DNA from: Luidia sarsii
Lineage: Eukaryota; Echinodermata; Asteroidea; Paxillosida; Luidiidae
DNA: 64,000 bases
Direction of reading: 5' to 3'
Assembly (NCBI GenBank): GCA_949987565.1
Contig: OX465117.1
Location: 6,572,621 to 6,636,620, forward strand
How positions within the stretch are numbered: position 1 is the first letter of the stretch; each line of letters starts with the position of its first letter. Below the pieces are notes generated by a model. The model ran no database searches and was not told the origin of the DNA. It saw only the letters and a program-made list of their open reading frames with translations. Position numbers and translations under genes: made by a program. Of the stretch, positions 57,150-64,000 are shown one piece after another.

Positions 57150-57592
57150 TGTGATGGCGTATTGAGGCATCTACTCCAAACGTTCTTTTCGAGTACGCGG
57201 CGTTGAAAATCAAAGTACTATTGTCAAAATGCATGTCAAAACCAATTTTTATTTTCTTGCATTTTCGGAAAATTTATGTATTAGAGGATCATCTGTCAAA
57301 ATGAATTTTTCAACAAAATGTCTGTAAATATTTCACAAAATCTGGGAATTAGTAAATTTGTCGGCACGCCGTGTGCCTGACCTCATGCTTTAGAACTGTT
57401 TTTTTTTTCACGAAAAGTGGTTTTCCCTACTATGCATTGCCTCACTGTATTTCTCGCGTTGTAACTTTGGATTTCGGCAACGTATGGAAATAATAATCAT
57501 TGGAAGGCTAATGATGTACTCTTTGCAGTGTTAGGAATATCTTGAAAACTAAAGCTTGGACGAGAATCCTCATTGTGCTGGACCGGGTCAAA
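57150..57592 (-). mobile_element. MITE family 1, copy 3 (full length, reversed, diverged)
   Basis: Reading the minus strand, the left end is TTTGACCCGGTCCAGCA. The interior then follows the same order of blocks as copy 1: an AGCTAATGAT-like block, a CGAGAAATAC-like block, CCACTTTTCGTGAAAAA, CAGATTTTGTGAAATATTT and CCTCTAATACATAA. The far end is degenerate. This copy shows that the two halves at 1053-1295 and 10345-10539 belong together. Confidence 0.7.
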
Positions 57593-57963
57593 ATTATCCT
57601 AAGCTGGGTCCAAGTGGCACAATCTAGATATACGGGTCAAGATAGGAGGCCCATTCGACCTTTGTCTAATGGGGCAACTTTGACAAAATCCGCCCACAAA
57701 ACCCGCTACTTCAGATGTTGCACGGGGAGACGCCATAACAGACAACTATATACAGTCTAATCACAATCTCGACCTTCCTTTACAGAAAAAAAACATCGGA
57801 GAGCAAACACAACATTATCAGCACAAAACAGCATAGCCTAATGACGGACGAAGTGGGTCCAATGAGTCCGCAAACTTGCGTGGTATCTCGCCCTATTAAT
57901 TATTGTTGCTGATAAAGACTTCATAGAGCAATGTCCACGGTAGGCGAAGACAACCCCGTGGCC
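57593..57963. other. Upstream region of the secreted-protein gene
   Basis: Between MITE family 1 copy 3 and the TATA box. No element recognised; it probably includes proximal promoter sequence. Confidence 0.4.
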
Positions 57964-57971
57964 TATATAAA
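57964..57971 (+). promoter_or_regulatory. TATA box (TATATAAA)
   Basis: TATATAAA within GGCCTATATAAACTCG, 145-152 bp upstream of the chosen start codon. This would place the transcription start near 57994-58000 and give a 5' UTR of about 120 bp. Confidence 0.55.
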
Positions 57972-58115
57972 CTCGACTCCTGGATGAGAACAAGTTATAG
58001 ACCGACCCCCATCATCCCTGAAGAGAAAATCTCGGCCGACAACAACTGTGCACGTATTTTAGGATCGAGCGATCGCCCAATTACAGGTATCAGTGTGCGG
58101 CAGAAAGTTGCCACC

Positions 58116-58197
58116 ATGTATCGGTGCTTGATTGTGCTTCTTACGTGCGGGCTTGGATTGACGACAGCCGCCGCCATCCAAGACGATATGGACAGCG
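58116..58197 (+). CDS. Secreted protein of unknown family, exon 1 (signal peptide)
   Basis: The ATG at 58116 is in a perfect Kozak context (GCCACCATG). The first 20 residues form a signal peptide (MYRCLIVLLTCGLGLTTAAA), with cleavage probably just after the alanines. The exon ends in phase 1 at a consensus donor (G|GTAAGT at 58198). An upstream in-frame ATG at 57984 lies too close to the TATA box to be likely. The joined reading frame with exons 2 and 3 stays open for 125 residues, which supports the model. I do not recognise the family. Confidence 0.65.
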
Positions 58198-58309
58198 GTA
58201 AGTAGCCCCGAACAAGAGCATGATTATACTGAACCCTATTCGTCCCAATTCCCTATAATGATGCATCCTCTTTTTCTCAAGCAATGGAAAATGTTACGCA
58301 ATGTTTTAA

Positions 58310-58684
58310 AGGCCCAATACAACATTGGGCAGATCGGAAAACGTCGATGTTCACATTATTTCCTTCTGATTTACACGGTTCGTATACAGATGGTCATGAT
58401 AATTATAATCCTCATGTTCAAATCTTACGGTCTGGGATGCTGTACTTTTCGAGAAATCTTTACTCAATCATCGACAAAATAGTTTATTACTAGCGAGTGA
58501 TAAACTAGTTATTGTATTACATTACAGAACGGTGCGAAAACCGTGACGGTTTTTTGCGTTTTTCTATTTTTTCAGAGCTACCATTTGAGCTGAAACCTTC
58601 CCGGGATTTCGTTTTTGGAATGTTTAAGGGTTCAACATACAAACTGTGGCAATCGTTGGACTTTTACCAATGTTGTATAGGGCC
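58310..58684. mobile_element. TTAA-flanked MITE family 3, subfamily b, copy 2
   Basis: TTAA at 58306-58309 and 58685-58688. The ends are AGGCCCAATACAACATTGG and CCAATGTTGTATAGGGCC. The interior is as in 41699-42060. It lies within the first intron of the secreted-protein gene. Confidence 0.8.
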
Positions 58685-58851
58685 TTAACGAAACCTTTGT
58701 GACCAACGTTAGTCAGTTATATCAATCGAGGGCCCTAATGAGTCAATAGACGCCCAATTAATGAGGGTTTCAACAAGTGTTTGAATCCATGCTCGATGTG
58801 ATAAACACTGAGTGCTCAGTGCTTTGTCCGATGCCTGTTGAAAAAAATCAG

Positions 58852-58925
58852 GCGGCTCGGGCGGAGATTCGCGCCGCGCTTTCTAGTGCAGACGACGTCT
58901 TAATAACCACTTGATCGCTGGTCGA
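58852..58925 (-). repeat. tRNA-like SINE head, diverged copy
   Basis: Diverged relative of 14660-14732 (GGCTCGGGCGG..., B-box eroded, A-box part CCACTTGATCGCTGG on the plus strand), followed by the same downstream sequence (GTCGAGGTCATGTGGCGGAT). Confidence 0.5.
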
Positions 58926-58983
58926 GGTCATGTGGCGGATTCAAATATTGTATAGCGGCGGGTACCGAGTTGCCTCATAGACA

Positions 58984-59090
58984 TAACATGATGTTTGCGT
59001 CGAGGAGAATGTAATTCAATGAGGGTTTTCACGTCGAGCAGGGCAAACCTCACTGGATTACAATCTCCTCGACGTAAACATCATGTTATA
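58984..59090. repeat. R2 repeat hairpin
   Basis: ATAACATGATGTTTGCGTCG, GAGGAGAATGTAATTCAATG and AGG are followed by the reverse complement CCTCACTGGATTACA, TCTCCTCGACGTAAACATCA and TGTTAT. The arms are about 45 bp and nearly perfect. Confidence 0.8.
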
Positions 59091-61471
59091 TCTTTGATCG
59101 TTCATCCGACACTCCAAACATATTAGGAGTTTGATTTGAACTGAGGCAATCCCAAAGCTGAGCATAAATTGACCCATGTTACCAGGTGACATTCCAACTC
59201 AGTCCCTCCAGACGTGGCCACTTAAAACGAACAGTCCTCCTTCACTCCAAACTCAGCCTACCTCCTGGGTTTCCTAAACCCGTGGCGTCCTGGGAACTAC
59301 CACCTCTCGACAAGTTACAAAGAGCAGAATCACGTGCACGCTCCTATTGTCACGCGTGGCAAGGAAACGTATATCTTTTTTTAGGAAGGTTAGGGGCAAT
59401 TATTATAAATGGGGTGTCATAAACTTAATGGGGTGTCGTAATTTTCTTTCAAAACAATTTGAAACCCGTTTGTGATAATTTATGAAAATTGCCCCTAACC
59501 CTCCCACGAAAAAAAATACGCGGGCAGGACGACGAACCTCCGTGCTCCGTTGCTCTCCACACGACATATAAGCACTAGTGATAGTTGTATAGGCCTGTAG
59601 GCGGTCAGAGTACACATTGCCCGACACGTCCAGTCTGACCGTCTCTTTTCAGAGCCATTCTCCATCTGAGAGGAGGTGACTTGATAAGACTTGAAGGTTT
59701 GCATGCTGAAAAAACTTAGTGGAAGGTTTGCGGTGACAGCATGCGTGTATATCTTCTTTACCGGCTCTTTTCAGAGCCACACTTCTTGGAAGAGAAGACA
59801 TACATGGCGTCCCCTCCACTGAGATGACTTGAGCACTTTTCAGACGACGCTGAAAAGACTCGCAAGGCTTGAGAGAGAATTTAGCGAATAGCATGGGACG
59901 TTGTACAATAAACAGTTCCGATCCCTTCACGTGAAAAAATCCTCCGCCAGCGGATGATTTGGCGGAGGTCCAGAGGTCTGTCACTCTCAAGCATTGGTGA
60001 CCTTTCACACGATGGCACGTTTGTAAGATTTCTCATGCATGATAAATGTTCTCAAACCTTGTGTGTTATATTCAGCATCGTCTGAAATGCATTTACATAG
60101 TGCTTGCCACTTTGTGCTTTCACCATGCGAAGCTTATCAGCCGACCCTGCTTGAAAACGCTGAACCATTAACCATAGCCCACCATTTTGTTACTGTGTGA
60201 ATTATTTGACCCTGTATCATGGTAGTTTGCTGCTACCTTATGGTGGGGGATATGTACGTGGTTTGCTGGCTTTCATGGAAACAAACCGTACTCTCAGCAC
60301 CCCATGAAGTCGTAGGTTGTACGACCTCATTGTACTCTATAGTAAAGGGGTCAAGTAACTTGTAGAAATCCTATAGCGACGCACGGCAGACCGGTATACA
60401 ATAATTATACACATTACCAAATGCAATTGCAACTGCCAAAGGAAGATCCAGCTGTGCTGGGTGGCCCAGGCCTTTTGTGCCAGACCATAATGGAAGGAAA
60501 CTTCCTCCATGGTGTAACCAATGGAGTCACCACCCATGGTGGATGAGTGGGGATAATTATATGCACGATTGTACAGCGAAGGACGACCGATCAAGGGTGG
60601 CGTTGCACGACCTCGTGGCTAACTATAGCCCCTTCGCGCAAGGCCATTTTCAGTGGCCATGAACGCTATACGTTTGTTTTCTCCAAAACTCGCTTAACAT
60701 TCAGGAATAATACATAACGGTTGTTGTGAAGTTAAGAGTACATTAAGTGTACGAGCGAGTCAAACATTTGTCACGACATACAGTTTTGTGGTATAGGCTG
60801 TAAATAGTTTTTGTTTATAACTTGGACAATTAGTGGTGCACGAATTCGGAGGGCCCGGCCCATAGCAAAACCACCGGCACTCCGAATTCAGAGGTCCCAG
60901 ATCGAAGCGGTTAATTGTGAGTCAAGCCCTACGACACTTGCCAACAATCGCACAGAGCGACGCAATACAGCGGTGTGCATCATGACCAACGCAGATTCTG
61001 TGGATTTCTCAATTTGTGTCGAGTTTCGAAGCTCTGCGCGACTAGAGTGTGCGTTGTCATTGATCGGCCGGTTTTGCTTTGACTCGTAGCTGGCAGGCAG
61101 GGACCCTTCGTGCCAGCTAGGATGTGGGACGAGCCAGGACTCGAATCTCTGTGCCGACCCAAGAAACAGGGCCACGGGGAGATAGCGAATGCCTCGGGTA
61201 CGTGGTGGCGCCAATGACGGTGTGGGTATCGGGGATATTGGTATAGAACTGCATGGTGAAGGCCACACTCAATAGGTCAGGACAATCAGACGGGCTTGCT
61301 GCTATCATCGGGCCGTGGCAGACCTAACCCATACGCCAATTCATGTTTCTGGTTGCGTGACTGCAAGCGAAGCCTTTTGTCACGTAGAAAGGGTGAAAAT
61401 ATGATAGTAATTGTATAATTACTCCACACTCCCATCATATTAATATCTCTCCGTTCTGTGAACGCCAACAG
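59091..61471. other. Intron 1 remainder, no other gene seen
   Basis: Apart from the small foldback at 59368-59523 and a possible relative of the foldback element (59705-59830), no element or coding frame is recognised. Confidence 0.4.
59368..59523. repeat. Small foldback (arms GGTTAGGGGCAATT)
   Basis: GGTTAGGGGCAATTATTATA at 59388 pairs with AATTGCCCCTAACC ending at 59500; weaker pairing continues outward (ACGTAT/ATACG). Confidence 0.65.
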
Positions 61472-61609
61472 ATGTCCGCAGAGAGATTGAAACGCTGAGC
61501 TATAACTACTTGAAGTATTTTAGGGCGGGACAGTGCGGTAAGATTGTCAGCATCTACGATCCCGAGATCAGCATGGTCGGATACGATTTCAGCTTAAAAG
61601 GAGTGGAAG
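61472..61609 (+). CDS. Secreted protein of unknown family, exon 2
   Basis: The acceptor CGCCAACAG is followed by 138 bp in frame with exon 1 (phase 1 to phase 1). It encodes VRREIETLSYNYLKYF, RAGQCGKIVSIYDPEIS and MVGYDFSLKG. The donor is GAAG|GCAAGT, matching the consensus of the rare GC-AG intron class; no GT donor nearby keeps the frame. One cysteine and alternating hydrophobic residues suggest a beta-rich extracellular domain, but no family is recognised. Confidence 0.62.
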
Positions 61610-61811
61610 GCAAGTTATTTTTTATACAGAAAAACCCACCTAGTATAATAGAAATAGGCAAGAGGACAAACCAAACCAAACCAAGCCAAGCCAAGCCAAG
61701 TGACGCAAGCCAAACTAAACCTTGCTATAAGCAAACCTCAACAAAACCAAATCAAACTACACTAATTAAACCAAACTAAACTAAACTATATAAACCAAAC
61801 CCAACTAAATT

Positions 61812-62137
61812 AACGAAACAAGACAAGACAAGACAAGACAAGACAAGACAAGACAAGACAAGACAAGACAAGACAAGACAAGGCAAGGCAAGACAAGACA
61901 AGACAAGACAAGACAAGACAAGACAAGACAAGACAAGACAAGACAAGACAAGACAAGACAAGACAAGACAAGACAAGACAAGACAAGACAAGACAAGACA
62001 AGACAAGACAAGACAAGACAAGACAAGACAAGACAAGACAAGACAAGACAAGACAAGACAAGACAAGACACAACAAGACAAGACAAGACAAGACAAGACA
62101 AGACAAGACAAGACAAGACAAGACAAGACAAGACAAA
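61812..62137. repeat. (AAGAC)n pentanucleotide satellite
   Basis: About 65 units of CAAGA/AGACA with only three or four variant units. The array is nearly perfect, which implies a recent expansion. It lies in intron 2 of the secreted-protein gene. Confidence 0.97.
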
Positions 62138-62155
62138 ACAAAAAAACTTAATTAA

Positions 62156-63225
62156 CTAAACCAAACCATACAAAACAAAAATAAACCAAACCAAACCAAA
62201 CCAAACCAAACCAAACCAAACCAAACCAAACCAAACCAAACCTAACCAAACCAAACCAAACCAAACCAAACCAAACCTAACCAAACCAAACCAAACCAAA
62301 CCAAACCAAACCAGACCAAACCAAACCAAACCAAACCAAACCAAACCAAACCAAACCATAACAAACCTAACCAAAACAAACCAAACCAAACCAAAACAAA
62401 TCAAACCAAACTAAACCAACCAAACCAAACCAAACTAAACCAAACCAAACCAAACAATACAAAAACCAACCAAATCACTGGCAAACCAGTTAAGCCAAAC
62501 CAAATCAAACAAAGCCAAAACCAAACTAAAATAAACCAAACCAAACCATCTGAGACATGGCAGGCCAAACCAAACCGAACAAAACCAAACTAAACCAAAC
62601 CCGCTAAACTAAACCAAACCAAGGTAAACTAGACCAACCAAATAAACCAATTTAGCCAGACCAAGTCAAACTAAGCCAAGCCAAACCAAACCAAACCAAA
62701 CCAATTTAACCAGACCAAGCCAAACCAAACCAAGCAATGCTAAACCAAACCAAACCAAGCTAAATTAAACCAAACCAAGCTAAACTTAACCAAACCAAGT
62801 TAAACTAAACCAAACAAGCTAATCTAAACCAAACCAAGCTAAACTAAACCAAACAAGCTAAACTAAACCAAACAAGCTAAACCAAACCAAACAAGCTAAA
62901 CTAAACCAAATCAAGCTAAACTAAACCAAACCAAGCTCAACTAAAACAAACCAAGCTAATCTAAAACAAACCAAGCTAAACTAAAGCAAACCAAGCTAAG
63001 CTTAACTAAACAATTAAAGCTAAATGAAACCAAAGCAAGCTAAACTAAACCAAACCAAACCAAGCTCGACTAAATCAAACCAATTCTAAAGTAAACCAAA
63101 CCAAGCTAAACTAAATTAAACCAAGCTAAACTAAACTAAACCAAGTTGAATTAATCCAAAGCAAGGTTAACTAAATCAAACCAAACCAAACCAAACCAAT
63201 TAAGCCAAACCAAACCAAATGTACT
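62156..63225. repeat. (CCAAA)n pentanucleotide repeat, degenerating to the right
   Basis: It is regular from 62180 to 62400, then increasingly mixed (CCAAGCTAAACTAAA units) to about 63225. A shorter, imperfect CCAAA/CCAAG run at 61670-61800 precedes the AAGAC array. All of it is within intron 2. Confidence 0.95.
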
Positions 63226-63394
63226 AAACAATTCATTCTCAGAGCAAGAGCTACATAAGCCTGTGTCAAAGTTCGAAAAAAGCATTACCTGTAGAAAAAC
63301 TAAGATGATATAACAGTTGCAAATCTGACTATTGGGTACAGTAAACCCTTGCTGCACATACCACTACGATGAATATTTGCTTTCGCCCACACAG

Positions 63395-63551
63395 CTGTCC
63401 AGCATTCTCTGATTTTCTTGGACAATGTGGGCGACTTCAACATCACGACTCCCATGAATATAGTGCCCCTGGGCAGGAAGGCGCGGTTCGTCTTCCAACA
63501 TTTCAAGGCCGACGTCTACGACAAAGAAGGCGTCTTCATAGGCAACCAAGA
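63395..63551 (+). CDS. Secreted protein of unknown family, exon 3 (gene continues beyond the window)
   Basis: The acceptor CGCCCACACAG is followed by 157 bp in frame: VQHSLIFLDNVGDFN, ITTPMNIVPLGRKARF and VFQHFKADVYDKEGVF. The donor is A|GTAAGT at 63552 (phase 2). It contains an N-glycosylation sequon (NIT). Codon use is GC-rich at third positions, as in a real exon. Further exons must lie right of the window. Confidence 0.62.
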
Positions 63552-63593
63552 GTAAGTGCATTGTTCTCACAATTATGGCGCGTCTAGAGCTAT

Positions 63594-63966
63594 CTAGATC
63601 TGCTGGGCAAAATAGTCTCTCGAGGTCGTTAGCTCAGCACGTAGCTCACCGTGTGCGCTGAACCTTTGGTGAGATTTCTGCTTCAGCAAGAGACCGTGAG
63701 ACCAATATCTATCCTGTTTGATTTTGGCAACCACGTGAATAGGGCGTGCGCTTTCATCGGCCAGTTACTATGGGTTTTATTGGCTCAGTACGTAGCTGAA
63801 GTCGCTGCACACGATGAGTTTTCATCCACGAGAGACGAAATAAATCAAACAGGATAGATATTGGTCTCACGGTCTCTTGAGGCAGAAATTTCACCAAACG
63901 TTCAGCGCACACGAGAGCTACGTGCTGAGCTAACGACCTCGAGATAATTTTTGCTCAGCAGATCTC
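63594..63966. mobile_element. Foldback element with ~125-bp arms
   Basis: The left arm (AGATCTGCTGGGCAAAATAG ... ACCAATATCTATCCTGTTTG) and the right arm (CAAACAGGATAGATATTGGT ... GCTCAGCAGATCT) are about 90% complementary, with a loop of about 120 bp that also holds an inverted TACGTAGCT motif. It begins 40 bp after exon 3 of the secreted-protein gene. Only 34 bp of other sequence remain to its right. Confidence 0.8.
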
Positions 63967-64000
63967 GTGTGCGGCGGCCTTTAAGGGACAACCACAATAA

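Noticed and set aside
57984..58115. Upstream in-frame ATG as the start of the secreted-protein gene
   Set aside because: It lies about 20 bp after the TATA box, before the expected transcription start, and would bury the signal peptide.
61090..61180. tRNA-like B-box (GATTCGAGTCC on the minus strand)
   Set aside because: No matching A box or stem pairing nearby.
61776..62404. Antisense frames of CLVLS and GLVWF repeats
   Set aside because: They read the AAGAC and CCAAA satellites.

Overview
This is eukaryotic nuclear DNA, most likely from a marine invertebrate, with a deuterostome such as an echinoderm, hemichordate or amphioxus plausible but unproven. The evidence is intron-containing gene structure, Kozak-type starts, CR1/L2-type LINEs, a Penelope-like retroelement with a GIY-YIG endonuclease, many MITEs, several minisatellites, a family of GT92 (DUF23) glycosyltransferases and C2H2 zinc-finger arrays. 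No bacterial operon, rRNA or functional tRNA gene was seen.

Layout. 1-11660: one LINE, split inside its reverse transcriptase by about 9.5 kb of nested elements. These are a TA-flanked MITE starting TGTGACCC, a roughly 6.25-kb palindromic element complex with 2.5-kb arms, and a Penelope-like endonuclease fragment. 12918-14006: intronless GT92 gene A (+). 16128-39606: a tandem segmental duplication with a unit of about 12 kb. Each unit carries an intronless GT92 gene on the minus strand (B 18139-19416, C 30204-31481) and a C2H2 zinc-finger open frame on the plus strand (25851-28334 and 37288-39375). 39606-43725: dense tandem repeats (CCCTAT-type, a 20-bp minisatellite, ACACCT-type) with an embedded LINE fragment. 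41699-48000: several TIR and foldback elements. 48754-49869: GT92 gene D (+). 52190-53645: LINE tails and two TTAA-flanked MITEs that share one TTAA. 55714-56832: a 12-bp minisatellite of about 1.1 kb. 57964 to the right edge: the 5' part of a secreted-protein gene with TATA box, signal peptide and three exons. Its first intron holds a TTAA MITE, and its second intron is a GC-AG intron filled with pentanucleotide repeats.

The four GT92 genes are predicted type II Golgi membrane glycosyltransferases and form a dispersed local family. A 159-bp segment of their catalytic domain is almost identical in all four while neighbouring codons have diverged, which points to gene conversion. The two zinc-finger frames contain tandem near-identical fingers whose contact residues (Q, S, N, R) predict binding to GAA/GAG repeats. 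Both copies carry lesions, so they may be decaying. The rest of the window is mostly transposon-derived, and I see no further protein-coding gene I can support.
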